DNA of 64,000 bases. Source: Gynuella sp. Its GTDB lineage: Bacteria > Pseudomonadota > Gammaproteobacteria > Pseudomonadales > Natronospirillaceae. Shown here in pieces: positions 9,158 to 18,633 of this stretch (position 1 is the first letter of the stretch; each line of letters starts with the position of its first letter). The position numbers and the translations under genes were made by a program. The DNA lies in NCBI GenBank assembly GCA_028282465.1, contig JANQHX010000052.1, positions 1-64,000 on the forward strand. Reading direction: 5' to 3'. The notes beneath the pieces are model-generated. The model was not told the DNA's origin, searched no databases, and was given only the letters and a program-made list of their open reading frames with translations.

Positions 9158-9646
9158 TTAAGCAAGGCCCTCAAAGTCGTTCTGCCTGAGTGCTTCATAA
9201 AGCATGATGGCTGCGGTGTTAGATAGGTTAATACTTCGGCTTTCAGGTTTCATTGGCATACGCAATACCCTGTCGCCACCCAACTCATCTCTCACAGATT
9301 GTGGCAACCCTCGGGTTTCCGGCCCAAACAAAAAGCCATCTCCCTGTTCGTAGGTGATGTCCGTATAGCTTTTAGTACCTTTAGTACTTAAACCAAATAG
9401 TCTTCCCTTAAATGACTCCCTAAATGCTTGCCAATTCCCATGAGTTAGAACATTAGCAAATTCATGATAGTCGAGACCTGCTCTGCGCAACGCCTTATCT
9501 TCCATTTTAAAACCTAATGGCTCAATTAAATGCAGCTGTGTGTTGGTATTCGCACACAGGCGAATGATGTTTCCAGTATTTGGGGGTATTTCTGGTTCGA
9601 ATAAAATTATGTGGTACACGGGTTCGTTTTCCTTACAGCAAGGCAC
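9158..9646 (-). CDS. trmL: tRNA (cytidine(34)-2'-O)-methyltransferase TrmL
   Basis: A SPOUT-class methyltransferase that 2'-O-methylates the wobble base of tRNA-Leu isoacceptors. The EPEIPPNTGNIIRLCANT block and the LRRAGLDYHE block are near-identical to E. coli TrmL, and the trefoil-knot SAM-binding elements FGPETRGLP and SINLSNTAAI are present. The longest frame starts with ATG at 9646 and adds nine residues (MPCCKENEP) not found in the family. A GTG at 9619 with AAGGAA nine bases upstream gives the usual N-terminus (VYHIILFEPEIPP), so I prefer 9619 as the true start. The gene is divergent from the msh cluster. Confidence 0.93.
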   Translation of the reverse strand: MPCCKENEPVYHIILFEPEIPPNTGNIIRLCANTNTQLHLIEPLGFKMEDKALRRAGLDYHEFANVLTHGNWQAFRESFKGRLFGLSTKGTKSYTDITYEQGDGFLFGPETRGLPQSVRDELGGDRVLRMPMKPESRSINLSNTAAIMLYEALRQNDFEGLA

Positions 9647-9729
9647 AAAAGATTACTTTTATGCAACACTTCCGGGGTATTGGTCTAGGCTGAAAATTAA
9701 CACTGAACATAATCAGCAGAGGTCTAACC

Positions 9730-10680
9730 TTGGCAAAAGTTGCCCGGAAGGTTCGAAATAATAGTCTGGTCGGCTTGCATATCCAAACCGACGGCTTAGC
9801 TATTGCTAAAATGACTTTGGATAAACAGAACAATCCGACCTTTAATCAAGTTCAATTTTTACCCACTGGCGATCCTACCGATTCGCCACAGTTGATTCGA
9901 CAGGCTGCACAAAGCCTGAAACTATCAAAAGAACCCTGGACATTAGTTCTCGACAACAGTGCCTATCAGTTATTGCTGGTGGATCTACCTGACTTACCAG
10001 ACGAAGATGTGGAAGACGCACTCAAACTTCGGGTGCGAGACCTAATTAGTTACAGTATTGATGATGCCCAGGTAGATGTTTTCCGGCTACCTGACAATGC
10101 CTATCGTGGCCGAATGAAAATGGCCTATGTAACTGTGGCGGAGAAAGCACCACTGCAAGGACTGGCGGATAGCTTTGGGCAATCTGGGCTCAAGTTACAG
10201 AGCATTGATATTGCTGACCTTGCCCTACGCAACTTAGTAACTCTGGTTAGCCAGGATATCAACACTGGCGTTCTGTATATGCAGAATGACAACAGCTTTA
10301 TTAACCTTTGCCACAACCAATATCTAGTACTTAACCGTCGATTAGAAAACGGTTTAAGCTCATTTCCTGATGATCCAGACTCGGATGGATTTAAAATTCA
10401 GCTTGATTCACTCACCTTGGAAATTCAACGTTCATTTGATTACTACGAGAGCCAGCTGGGCTTGGGCAATATTAGCGAATTAAAGATAGTCAGTAATTCA
10501 AGATTGCCTATTCAAATTGTTGAAGGCCTCGATAAAGCTTTTAACACCCGTGTTTCTGATTTGAAATACGCTGATCACTTTACCGTCAATGCAGATATTG
10601 AACCCAGTAATCTAGCCAGATGCACCCTAGCAATGGGGGCAGCATTGAGAGAAATTGAGCGACCAGGGTTAGGGGGTTGA
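9730..10680 (+). CDS. mshI: MSHA biogenesis protein MshI (PilM-like)
   Basis: First gene of the MSHA type IV pilus locus. The 316-residue product has the actin-like fold region of PilM/MshI proteins (LVGLHIQTDGLAIAK near the start; a central block with VDLPDLPDEDVEDALK about 88-103). It should sit on the cytoplasmic face and link the PilN-like protein to the ATPase complex. Translation starts at a TTG at 9730, with AGAGG at 9717-9721 as ribosome site; no ATG gives a full-length protein. It runs to within 2 bp of the next gene. The call rests on the whole locus as well as on the protein itself. Confidence 0.85.
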   Translation: MAKVARKVRNNSLVGLHIQTDGLAIAKMTLDKQNNPTFNQVQFLPTGDPTDSPQLIRQAAQSLKLSKEPWTLVLDNSAYQLLLVDLPDLPDEDVEDALKLRVRDLISYSIDDAQVDVFRLPDNAYRGRMKMAYVTVAEKAPLQGLADSFGQSGLKLQSIDIADLALRNLVTLVSQDINTGVLYMQNDNSFINLCHNQYLVLNRRLENGLSSFPDDPDSDGFKIQLDSLTLEIQRSFDYYESQLGLGNISELKIVSNSRLPIQIVEGLDKAFNTRVSDLKYADHFTVNADIEPSNLARCTLAMGAALREIERPGLGG

Positions 10681-10682
10681 AT

Positions 10683-11282
10683 ATGAAACCACAGGTTAAC
10701 CTGCTACCCCACGCCAATGCCTCTGGCAGTTTAAATCCTTCTTTATTCATTCAGTTGGCACTTGTTGGCTGCTTAGTAAGTCTTTTAGTCGGCTTGGGTC
10801 AGGCGGGTTGGGTTACTTGGCACAAACAAAAACTCAACCAATTAAATGAGCAAAACAAACAAATCCAATCATTATTAGTTGAAACTGAAGCCAAGTATCC
10901 AGAAGCAGGTTTAGCACGCAATCTGGAGCAGCAGGTCGATATTTTAGAGCAAACCAATCAAGAGAACAGACAATTACTAAACCTGTTAGGGGCACAAAAC
11001 AATCTCCAAACCGAAGGCTTTTACCAATACCTTAAAGCCTTATCTGACAATGCAAGAAAAGGAATTTGGTTAACTCAAATTGTGTTAGACCATGACCAGA
11101 AAGTTATAAAACTCAAGGGCATTACCTTAGATACAGCATTGGTTCCAGGTTACATAAGCGATTTGAGTAAAACACCTTTTAAAGGATCCGCATTTGGCTC
11201 TTTAACCATTAATACTCTACCTGAAACAGACAAAGCCTGGGAATTCATATTGGACACTCAAGTAGAGGTAGCACAGAAATGA
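10683..11282 (+). CDS. PilN-like MSHA biogenesis protein (MshI2 type)
   Basis: A bitopic inner-membrane protein of about 199 residues, with a short cytoplasmic start (MKPQVNLLPHANASG, like the PilN N-terminus that binds PilM), one membrane helix (about 19-43) and a periplasmic coiled coil (Q/N/E-rich, about 50-95) plus a small ferredoxin-like fold. I place the start at ATG 10683, which has AGGGG at 10671-10675. A TTG at 10677 is also in frame but overlaps the mshI stop and lacks spacing. The gene overlaps the next by 4 bp. In several marine gammaproteobacteria this gene is named mshI2; I leave the symbol blank because naming varies. Confidence 0.8.
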   Translation: MKPQVNLLPHANASGSLNPSLFIQLALVGCLVSLLVGLGQAGWVTWHKQKLNQLNEQNKQIQSLLVETEAKYPEAGLARNLEQQVDILEQTNQENRQLLNLLGAQNNLQTEGFYQYLKALSDNARKGIWLTQIVLDHDQKVIKLKGITLDTALVPGYISDLSKTPFKGSAFGSLTINTLPETDKAWEFILDTQVEVAQK

Positions 11283-11929
11283 TTTCATATCGCGCCCTAC
11301 ACTATCGCTTGAGTTCAAAGCTGGCGGTTTTAAGCAAACGAGAGCAATGGATATTAATGTTGGTTGTTGTGGTTTTATTTACTGGCATTATTCAAGGATT
11401 ACTCACACTCACAGGTTTTGATCACCCAGGAAAAATCATCACAAACCAGGAACGAGTAGAACGTGAAAACTCAGTACTTCAATCGGCCATCAGTGAAATA
11501 GAACAAAGACATAACAATCCTGAAATCCAACGGCTTCAGAAAGAGGTAGAGCGCCTCACAATCGACAACAACTTCTTGCAAAGCCAAATAGAACTAGCGG
11601 CAAATTATTTAATTCCACCTGAAAAAATGGCTTCTCTATTAAGGGAGTTATTACTTAAACACCCCGGATTGCGGCTGGTAAATCTTTCGACTGGCACTCC
11701 AGTTGCCAAACAGGTAACGGAAGAAGCCAGCCTAGTTTACGAGCATAGTTTGCGTCTAGAAGTGACTGGAGCCTTCCAATCTGTTTTAGCCTGGTTGCAA
11801 GATATTGAATCGTTAGACTGGGTAATCAATTGGGATCAACTGCAATATGAAATGACCGAATGGCCTAACGGCACACTGAACCTGGAAATTCACACACTGA
11901 GTCAAAATGAGGAGTTTCTGGGTGTTTAG
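11279..11929 (+). CDS. mshJ: MSHA biogenesis protein MshJ (PilO-like)
   Basis: 216 residues with a cytoplasmic lead, one membrane helix at about 26-46 (WILMLVVVVLFTGIIQ) and a long periplasmic coiled coil (about 55-110) followed by a compact C-terminal domain. This is the PilO-type layout. It should pair with the preceding PilN-like protein to form the periplasmic alignment complex. Start and stop overlap both neighbours (ATGA at the 5' end), implying coupled translation. Identification rests on topology and gene order rather than on an active-site motif. Confidence 0.83.
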   Translation: MISYRALHYRLSSKLAVLSKREQWILMLVVVVLFTGIIQGLLTLTGFDHPGKIITNQERVERENSVLQSAISEIEQRHNNPEIQRLQKEVERLTIDNNFLQSQIELAANYLIPPEKMASLLRELLLKHPGLRLVNLSTGTPVAKQVTEEASLVYEHSLRLEVTGAFQSVLAWLQDIESLDWVINWDQLQYEMTEWPNGTLNLEIHTLSQNEEFLGV

Positions 11930-12317
11930 AAGAATTATTGTAGTCGTTATGTTGTGTTCAATTTGCTCAGCTTATTCGGAAGTGACTGACCCAACTCAGC
12001 CACAGTGGCCCGGAGGAATTTCACCACTGCAAAAAGCAGACAAGGCTCAAACTAACACTGACATTAAGCCGACAGAAGCCCCCAAGCCAGACACTGTTTT
12101 TCAACTACAAGCAGTTTCAATTATTGGCGACAAACAAAGAGCCAAAATAAATGGTCAATGGTTAGAGCCAGGACAAACCATTGAAAGCGCTGAATTAACT
12201 CATGTTACTTCGGTAGCGGCCGTTATTGTTTACAAGGGTAAACGAAAAACCCTGAATTTATTCCAGCAGCAGGCAGAGATTATTGTCTTAGATAGTGTTC
12301 AGGAATCATCGAAATGA
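11907..12317 (+). CDS. mshK: MSHA biogenesis protein MshK (PilP-like)
   Basis: A 136-residue secreted protein with an N-terminal signal segment, a Pro-rich linker (about 28-60) and a C-terminal small beta domain (LQAVSIIGDKQRAKINGQWL) of the PilP/GspC-homology-region type that docks inner-membrane partners to the secretin. The longest frame begins at ATG 11907. A GTG at 11922 has a strong GAGGAG (11909-11914) seven bases upstream and still yields a full signal peptide, so it may be the real start. The gene overlaps mshJ by 23 or 8 bp and mshL by 4 bp. Confidence 0.8.
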   Translation: MRSFWVFRRIIVVVMLCSICSAYSEVTDPTQPQWPGGISPLQKADKAQTNTDIKPTEAPKPDTVFQLQAVSIIGDKQRAKINGQWLEPGQTIESAELTHVTSVAAVIVYKGKRKTLNLFQQQAEIIVLDSVQESSK

Positions 12318-13846
12318 AGAAGTTGTTAACTGTACTCATCATACTGACTCTATCTGGAGGCTGTGCCAATTTAGACTCAGGTAGCAGAGTTTCCGGCCCA
12401 GACTTGAAGGGTGAACTAGACCGCGCCATAGAAAGTCAGCCAGATGAACAAAACAACAAACCCAAAGTCAGAGTGCCAGATTCATTAAACCAAGAACTAC
12501 TAGCCCTACCAAACTTAGATACCAACCTGAAGTTCGATGTATCCGCTAATCAAGTCGAGAGTCAGCAATTCTTTATTGATCTTATGGATGCCACTGGGGA
12601 AAACATAATCATTGAACCAGGGGTTACAGAACCTATCACATTGAATTTAAAAGCAGTGACTTTAACCGATGTACTTACTGCATTACGTGACATGTATAAC
12701 CTGGATTATGAGAAAACCAGTTATGGTTACCGAGTAATGGCCGACCGGCTGAATACCAAAGTATTCCATATTAACTACCTTAATATTGTTCGTAAGGGTA
12801 CCTCAGACACTGGCATTACCGGCAGCCAAATTAGCGCTCAAGGTCAACAGTCCAGTCAAGTTAGCACCACCACCGAGTCTGACTTCTGGGCGCAACTCGA
12901 GCAAACGTTAAACATGCTTGTAGGAGATAAACCCGGACGCAGCATCATGGTCAATCGGCAAGCGGGCATCGTATTAGCGCAAGCTAACTCATCGGAATTA
13001 AGATCCATAGAAAACTATTTGCAGATTTCCGAACTGGCCATGCAGCAGCAGGTGATCATTGAAGCAAGAATTTTGGAAGTAAATCTCAGCGATGGTTTTC
13101 AATCTGGCATCAACTGGGGACAGGTTGTGGAGAACCTTGGCGGTAATGCCAATGATATCGCCACTCTTGCATTTAGCGGTAACAATCTAAATGGCGTGAC
13201 TGATGTTGGCGGCGTATTTAATCTCAGTGTGAATGCCGATAATTTTTCTGGAATGATTCAGTTATTGTCTTCCCAGGGAGACATTCAAGTTTTATCCAGC
13301 CCAAGAATATCTACTGTTAACAATCAAAAAGCCGTGATTAAAGTCGGCACCGACGATTTCTTCGTGACCAATATTACTCAGTCAGAGGATGAAGATGGCA
13401 ATGCCGAATCGCCAGAAATTGAACTTCAACCATTCTTTTCCGGTATTGCATTAGACGTGACGCCGCAAATTGGTCAGAACGACGAAATCATTTTACATGT
13501 GCGCCCTTCAGTCACTGAAGTACAAGAAAAAACCAAAGTTATAAATCTTGGCAATGATACCTATGAATTACCCTTAGCCTCGTCATCTATTAGAGAAACC
13601 GACAGTATCATCCGTGCCCAGAGCGGCCAAATAGTGGTCATCGGCGGGCTATTACAGAACAGTGAAAACAGTCAGGATGCAGGCATCCCTTTGTTGTCCA
13701 GAGTGCCCATAGTGAAAGGACTGTTTGCGCAAACTCGTCGTGAAAACAGCAAAAGTGAATTAGTTATTTTGCTTCAACCTACTATTACAAATACCCAAGT
13801 ATGGCGTGACGAACTTAGTAAATATAAATCACAGCTACAGCCTTAG
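12314..13846 (+). CDS. mshL: MSHA secretin MshL
   Basis: Outer-membrane secretin through which the pilus leaves the cell. The 510-residue precursor has a lipoprotein signal with the lipobox near Cys17 (SGGC), a short linker, an STN/N0-like domain (about 85-140, IIIEPGVTEPITLNLKAV) and a secretin core (about 240-505) containing VLSSPRISTVNNQKAVIKVG and the conserved VIGGLLQ and LVILLQPTI strands near the C-terminus. Length and order agree with MshL/PilQ-family proteins. It follows mshK with a 4-bp overlap and precedes mshM by 12 bp. Confidence 0.93.
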   Translation: MKKLLTVLIILTLSGGCANLDSGSRVSGPDLKGELDRAIESQPDEQNNKPKVRVPDSLNQELLALPNLDTNLKFDVSANQVESQQFFIDLMDATGENIIIEPGVTEPITLNLKAVTLTDVLTALRDMYNLDYEKTSYGYRVMADRLNTKVFHINYLNIVRKGTSDTGITGSQISAQGQQSSQVSTTTESDFWAQLEQTLNMLVGDKPGRSIMVNRQAGIVLAQANSSELRSIENYLQISELAMQQQVIIEARILEVNLSDGFQSGINWGQVVENLGGNANDIATLAFSGNNLNGVTDVGGVFNLSVNADNFSGMIQLLSSQGDIQVLSSPRISTVNNQKAVIKVGTDDFFVTNITQSEDEDGNAESPEIELQPFFSGIALDVTPQIGQNDEIILHVRPSVTEVQEKTKVINLGNDTYELPLASSSIRETDSIIRAQSGQIVVIGGLLQNSENSQDAGIPLLSRVPIVKGLFAQTRRENSKSELVILLQPTITNTQVWRDELSKYKSQLQP

Positions 13847-13858
13847 TTTAGGGAGATC

Positions 13859-14812
13859 ATGATGTACGAAGCACATTTTGGTTTGAAAACAGCACCTTTT
13901 AGCCTAGCACCAGACACTGAAAAATTCGTCAGTCTTCAAGGCCACCAAGAATGTTTTGACTTACTGGTATACGCGCTCTCCACAGGAGAAGGCTTTATCA
14001 AAGTGATTGGTGATGTTGGTACAGGAAAAACTATTCTATGCCGTAAATTGCTGAGATACCTCCAGAACCCTTCAGCAGAAGATAGCCATAGTAAATCCTT
14101 GAGTTTTCAAGCGCTATATATTCCAAACCCATTGCTGTCACCCATTGGTCTGCTCAGAGCATTAGCCCATGAATTAGATATTTCTCTAAATGATGAAAGC
14201 GCGAGTGACATGTTGTTAGAACAAATCAGCGCAGCCATGCTCAAAGTAGCAAGACAACAAAAGTCTGTTGTTGTGATTATTGATGAAGCTCAAGCACTTC
14301 CTGAAGAAACATTAGAAGCATTAAGACTATTAACGAATTTGGAAACCGAGAATAGAAAACTGGTTCAGGTAGTTCTATTTGCTCAACCAGAGCTAGATGT
14401 CATCCTTGATCAGTATAAGTTCAGACAATTGAAACAACGCATTACCTTTAACCACTATCTGAACCCACTCTCAATGCAAAGTGTAGAGCACTACATTGAG
14501 CACAGATTAATAAAAGCTGGTTACGGTGGCCATAAATTGTTTTTAAAACACGCGACTAAAAAGCTTTTTCAATACAGCAAAGGAGTACCAAGACTAATTA
14601 ATGTACTTGCCCATAAAGCAATGCTAGCAGCCTACAGTCGTGGACACAGTAACATCACAGGATCAGACGTGCACTTAGCTTGGCGAGATAACCAAGCTGA
14701 AAAAAACAAGCCAAAATCGGCAAAACTCTGGTGGGTTTTGGTACCTAGTTTACTCTTAAGTACCAGTCTCTTATTGGCTTGGCTGCAATGGCAACAGGGT
14801 TTATTACTATGA
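13859..14812 (+). CDS. mshM: MSHA AAA ATPase MshM (ExeA-like)
   Basis: A 317-residue ExeA/GspA-family AAA protein beginning with the characteristic MYEAHFGLKTAPFSLAPD. The P-loop GDVGTGKT lies at about 59-66, Walker B (VVIIDEAQ) at about 138-145, and a sensor region with KGVPRLINVLAHKA at about 242-255. A single C-terminal membrane helix (about 295-313) anchors it. In related systems the protein helps assemble or position the secretin through peptidoglycan. It shares an ATGA overlap with mshN. Confidence 0.9.
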   Translation: MMYEAHFGLKTAPFSLAPDTEKFVSLQGHQECFDLLVYALSTGEGFIKVIGDVGTGKTILCRKLLRYLQNPSAEDSHSKSLSFQALYIPNPLLSPIGLLRALAHELDISLNDESASDMLLEQISAAMLKVARQQKSVVVIIDEAQALPEETLEALRLLTNLETENRKLVQVVLFAQPELDVILDQYKFRQLKQRITFNHYLNPLSMQSVEHYIEHRLIKAGYGGHKLFLKHATKKLFQYSKGVPRLINVLAHKAMLAAYSRGHSNITGSDVHLAWRDNQAEKNKPKSAKLWWVLVPSLLLSTSLLLAWLQWQQGLLL

Positions 14813-15906
14813 GTTTGGTTAACCAAGCCTTACAACAGATCGCGCCTCAGGAGCATGATGTTCAGGTTAAAAACCCTATGGGCAGGTATGCACGTCAGAA
14901 GAAAACTGACGCATCTTTGCTTTTAAAAATATTTATATTGACGTTGATTTTGGGCTTAATCGTTATCATCGGTCTTCAAACTAAATCTGTTTTGATGAGC
15001 TTTTTCCAAGACCCAACAAGCGCAGTGCCAGACATTCATGATACTAATACCACTGATACTCAAGCCAGACCAAATGATTTCACTGCACAGTATTTAGGTG
15101 TCGAAAAATCAAATACTGGATCGGCGCTTACATTTAAAACTAACGACAATTCCAATGAATCTTTTAGTGGTTCTCTTTTTTTGGTTGAGGTATTGCCTCA
15201 CAAGCCGAAAGATATGATCAGTGAAATAAAATCAGAATACCAAGAACCTGAACAAGTTGAATCAAGCGCTGTTATTGATTCCATGTCGCTAGATGTAGAG
15301 AGAACTCATACTCAGGAAAGCTTACCAGCAAAGAACGCTCCTAATACCATCATTACCCATTCAAAAGATGAAAATATTTCTATCAATAACGACTTGCAAT
15401 CTCATCAAGCAAAAGCCGAAGACTCTTCGGTTGCCACCTCCGATGTAGAACAGAACGCAAACTATTGGTTAACGTCGGCACAGATTGAAGTGAGCCAGAA
15501 GAATATTCCTGAAGCTATTTCTATTTTGAAGTCAGCACCAAATAGTATTAACGGTTATGAACGTATTACACTGTATCTTTCCAGACTACTTATTACAGTG
15601 AATGATTTTGAATCGGCCATTTCAGCACTGGCTCAAGTGAATTCATTAGAATCCCTAGAGCTAACCGCACTGGCATTTGAATCAAACAATCAATTTATTG
15701 AAGCAGCTAATGTTTACCAAAATCTCATTAATAGTTATTCACTAAAGCCTGTGTGGTTTTTACGGACAGCTGTGTGCTATGAAAACATTGGCAATTACGA
15801 TCAAGCTATTGCTTATCACACACAGTTTATAGCAAACAGTCCTGACCACAGACTAAAACAGTTCAGCCAACAAAGAATTGCAGAACTTAAGGCGGAGCGG
15901 GTTTAG
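14809..15906 (+). CDS. mshN: MSHA biogenesis protein MshN (TPR protein)
   Basis: The frame is open from 14779, but MshN proteins begin MSLxNQ and the ATG at 14809 gives MSLVNQALQQIAPQE with an ATGA overlap to mshM, so I start there (365 residues). A membrane helix at about 38-58 is followed by an acidic, Ser/Thr-rich linker (about 65-215) and a set of TPR-like helices (about 220-360, with SGYY-type and NYDQAIAYHTQF repeats). It is expected to be an inner-membrane protein with periplasmic TPRs that bridges to other pilus parts. The linker has no recognisable fold. Confidence 0.85.
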   Translation: MSLVNQALQQIAPQEHDVQVKNPMGRYARQKKTDASLLLKIFILTLILGLIVIIGLQTKSVLMSFFQDPTSAVPDIHDTNTTDTQARPNDFTAQYLGVEKSNTGSALTFKTNDNSNESFSGSLFLVEVLPHKPKDMISEIKSEYQEPEQVESSAVIDSMSLDVERTHTQESLPAKNAPNTIITHSKDENISINNDLQSHQAKAEDSSVATSDVEQNANYWLTSAQIEVSQKNIPEAISILKSAPNSINGYERITLYLSRLLITVNDFESAISALAQVNSLESLELTALAFESNNQFIEAANVYQNLINSYSLKPVWFLRTAVCYENIGNYDQAIAYHTQFIANSPDHRLKQFSQQRIAELKAERV

Positions 15907-15915
15907 GTTTTATCC

Positions 15916-16851
15916 ATGCAAAATAACGAGCGCATAGGAGAACTGCTGATACAACAAGGTCTTATTACTGAAGATCAATTGGCGGTGGCACTTAACAAGC
16001 AAAAAAACAGTATTGGTAAAGTTTTAATTGGTCATGTACTGGTAGATCTGGGGTTTGTATCCTTTGCTAACTTAATAACATCTGTGGCTAAACATCAGAG
16101 AATCCCAAAAGCGGAAGCATTACTACAAGAGCGAATTAAACTGCGTGAAAAATATGCAAAACAGCAGACAGACTCTCCCCTATTAGAAAATGAACCAACT
16201 TTAACATCACCACCCGCAGAATCACTTCAAAAGACTGCGCCCAACAAATCAGCACAGAGAACGTCAAGTATCTACGAGCATACTGATGACTTATCAGCAT
16301 TTAAAAAACTCAAAGAAAAGCACAATTTCGAGCTCCCTCCCCTTCCACTTTCTGACCTAGACGCATTACCAAGAGTCTCAGCAGATGAAAATCAGGTGGT
16401 TGTTATGTGTCGTGACCTGTTAGCTGCTGAAGAGCTGAAAGATGCTGAAGAGTTTATTGATGATGCATATAGCCACTTCCCTCAGTCCTCTCGATTGGCT
16501 TGGTCCAAGTCTTGGCTTTATTTACGCACCAATCGACAAAGCAAAGCCCTGAAAGTGATGTTAAATCTACCTGACTTACCCAAGTCGCTTGCCGTAATGC
16601 AGGTGATGACAGCTTACTGCTATTTGATTAATGGCAACTTTATGGCTGCGATCGTTAATTTCACTCGTGTTATTAAAGAAAATGATCATCCCAAATTACT
16701 ATGGCTATTTTTATTAGGCTATTCCCATTTAGCTAATGAAAACTATGAAGAAACCGCTCATGTTCTTAAACAATACTTAAAGCTAACTGGAAACATTGAG
16801 AACAAATTTGTTCATTTCGCTCGAATCCAACTGCAACAACTTACTAATTAG
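15916..16851 (+). CDS. MshEN-domain/TPR protein inserted between mshN and mshE
   Basis: A 311-residue cytoplasmic protein. Residues 5-60 match the MshEN fold: RIGELLIQQGLITEDQLAV with a Gln at the motif end, a short spacer, then a second copy around GHVLVDLGFVSFANL. This is the same 24-residue repeat seen in MshE next door, where family knowledge links it to c-di-GMP binding. A Pro/Thr-rich linker (about 80-130) leads to helical repeats (about 155-310) of TPR character. There is no ATPase domain. It lies 9 bp from both mshN and mshE, so it is an operon member. Classical msh loci of Vibrio and Shewanella, as I know them, do not have a gene here. A role as an adaptor or c-di-GMP sensor is inference. 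Confidence 0.75.
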   Translation: MQNNERIGELLIQQGLITEDQLAVALNKQKNSIGKVLIGHVLVDLGFVSFANLITSVAKHQRIPKAEALLQERIKLREKYAKQQTDSPLLENEPTLTSPPAESLQKTAPNKSAQRTSSIYEHTDDLSAFKKLKEKHNFELPPLPLSDLDALPRVSADENQVVVMCRDLLAAEELKDAEEFIDDAYSHFPQSSRLAWSKSWLYLRTNRQSKALKVMLNLPDLPKSLAVMQVMTAYCYLINGNFMAAIVNFTRVIKENDHPKLLWLFLLGYSHLANENYEETAHVLKQYLKLTGNIENKFVHFARIQLQQLTN

Positions 16852-16860
16852 GATTTCATT

Positions 16861-18633
16861 ATGGAACTAGAGCCTCTTGATCCTAAAAAAGAAAAAAAAG
16901 AACCGGTTGAAGAACAAAAACCACCACAACAAAAGCGGGTTCGTATTGGGGATTTACTGGTAGAAAAAGGTTTAATTACTGATGCCCAGCTAAAGCTAGC
17001 GCTGCAAGAGCAAAAGCTCACAGGAAAGAAAATTGGCAATGTTCTGGTCGACATGGGCTTTGTTCAAGAGAGCAAAATACTAGAAAGCCTTTCTCAACAC
17101 TTGGACTTGCCATTTATTGACATGCGGCATTTCCAAATTAATCACTCATTGAGTCATAGCCTCGCAGAAAACCTGGCTCGTCGTTACCGTGCACTAATTC
17201 TGTCAGAGCACAAAGAAGGGGTGTTGCTGGGCATGGCCGACCCCATGGACTTATTAGCCCAGGACGAAATTCAGCGGGCACTGTCTAAGCCCGTTTACCC
17301 AGCAATTGTTAAAGAAACAGAATTATTAGCAACCATGGATTTGGTTTACCGCAAACATGAAGAGATTGCGGTTATTGCTGGAGAGCTTGATCAGGACCTA
17401 CAAGAAAGTGATTTCGACTTAAGTGATTTAGCAACAGGTACAGACACAACTGACGCACCTGTCGTGCGTCTACTTCAGTCCATTCTGGAAGATGCTGTTC
17501 AAGTAAAAGCCTCTGATATTCATATTGAACCAGATGAAGCCAGTATTCGTGTTCGACAACGAGTCGATGGTGTTTTGCAAGAACAGGTTATGAAAGAAAA
17601 GCGTATTGCCAATGCTTTGGTTCTGCGTTTAAAGATTATGTCGAATTTAGATATTTCGGAGAAACGATTACCTCAAGACGGTCGATTTAATATTCGTGTT
17701 ATGGATCGCAGCATCGACATCCGCCTATCGACCATGCCCACTCAATGGGGCGAATCCGTAGTAATGCGATTGTTAGATCAATCTGCAGGCATTAAAACAT
17801 TGGAACAATTAGGAATGCCTGATGACATCCGCGAGCGTATGGAAATAGTTATTGAACGCCCCCACGGATTAATTCTTGTGACTGGCCCTACCGGCTCGGG
17901 TAAAACTACCACCCTATACTCTGCACTAAATAAACTAAACACCCCTCAAAGAAAAATTATTACAGCAGAAGACCCCATAGAGTTTCGAATGCCTAGAATC
18001 AACCAGGTTCAGGTAAACAGCAAAATCGATTTAAATTTCGCAACCATTCTACGCTCGTCACTTAGACAAGACCCTGATGTGATTCTAGTAGGGGAAATGC
18101 GTGACCAAGAAACTGTATCCATTGGTGTGAGAGCAGCGTTAACTGGGCATCTCGTGATGAGCACACTGCATACAAATGACGCGGTATCTTCTGCAATGAG
18201 ATTGGCGGATATGGGTGTGGAGCCTTGGTTAGTTGCTTCAGCATTACGCGCAATATTGGCACAGCGACTGGTAAAAAAGATTTGTAATTATTGCCGAACC
18301 GATTACCAACCAGATCAAAGAGAAATTACTTGGCTAGAACAAATTTATGGTGGTGCATTACCACCGGAAATGTCTTTTCACCGAGGCCAGGGTTGCTACC
18401 AATGCAACAACACTGGTTATAGTGGACGTATCGGTGTTTATGAAATTCTAGAGCTTAATGATCCAATGATAGAAGCACTTAGAAAAAATGACACCAGTGC
18501 ATTTAATCACGCTGCTGAGCAGGTTGATAGTTATATCCCTATGGCTAAAAGAGCTTTGGTCTACGCGACTGAAGGCATCACGGATTTACAAGAAGTGTTC
18601 AGAATTACTGCTGATTTAGAGGATAAATCCTGA
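16861..18633 (+). CDS. mshE: MSHA assembly ATPase MshE
   Basis: The 590-residue GspE/PilB-family ATPase that powers pilus extension. An acidic/basic start leads into a MshEN domain (about 25-130) with two repeats, RIGDLLVEKGLITDAQL and KIGNVLVDMGFVQ, the site where V. cholerae MshE binds c-di-GMP. The catalytic part has Walker A GPTGSGKTTT at about 342-351, Walker B DPDVILVGEMRD at about 403-414, and a zinc tetracysteine (CNYC near 477 and CYQC near 512). All motifs are intact. Its stop overlaps the start of mshG by one base. No second, PilT-like ATPase is present in the window. Confidence 0.95.
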   Translation: MELEPLDPKKEKKEPVEEQKPPQQKRVRIGDLLVEKGLITDAQLKLALQEQKLTGKKIGNVLVDMGFVQESKILESLSQHLDLPFIDMRHFQINHSLSHSLAENLARRYRALILSEHKEGVLLGMADPMDLLAQDEIQRALSKPVYPAIVKETELLATMDLVYRKHEEIAVIAGELDQDLQESDFDLSDLATGTDTTDAPVVRLLQSILEDAVQVKASDIHIEPDEASIRVRQRVDGVLQEQVMKEKRIANALVLRLKIMSNLDISEKRLPQDGRFNIRVMDRSIDIRLSTMPTQWGESVVMRLLDQSAGIKTLEQLGMPDDIRERMEIVIERPHGLILVTGPTGSGKTTTLYSALNKLNTPQRKIITAEDPIEFRMPRINQVQVNSKIDLNFATILRSSLRQDPDVILVGEMRDQETVSIGVRAALTGHLVMSTLHTNDAVSSAMRLADMGVEPWLVASALRAILAQRLVKKICNYCRTDYQPDQREITWLEQIYGGALPPEMSFHRGQGCYQCNNTGYSGRIGVYEILELNDPMIEALRKNDTSAFNHAAEQVDSYIPMAKRALVYATEGITDLQEVFRITADLEDKS

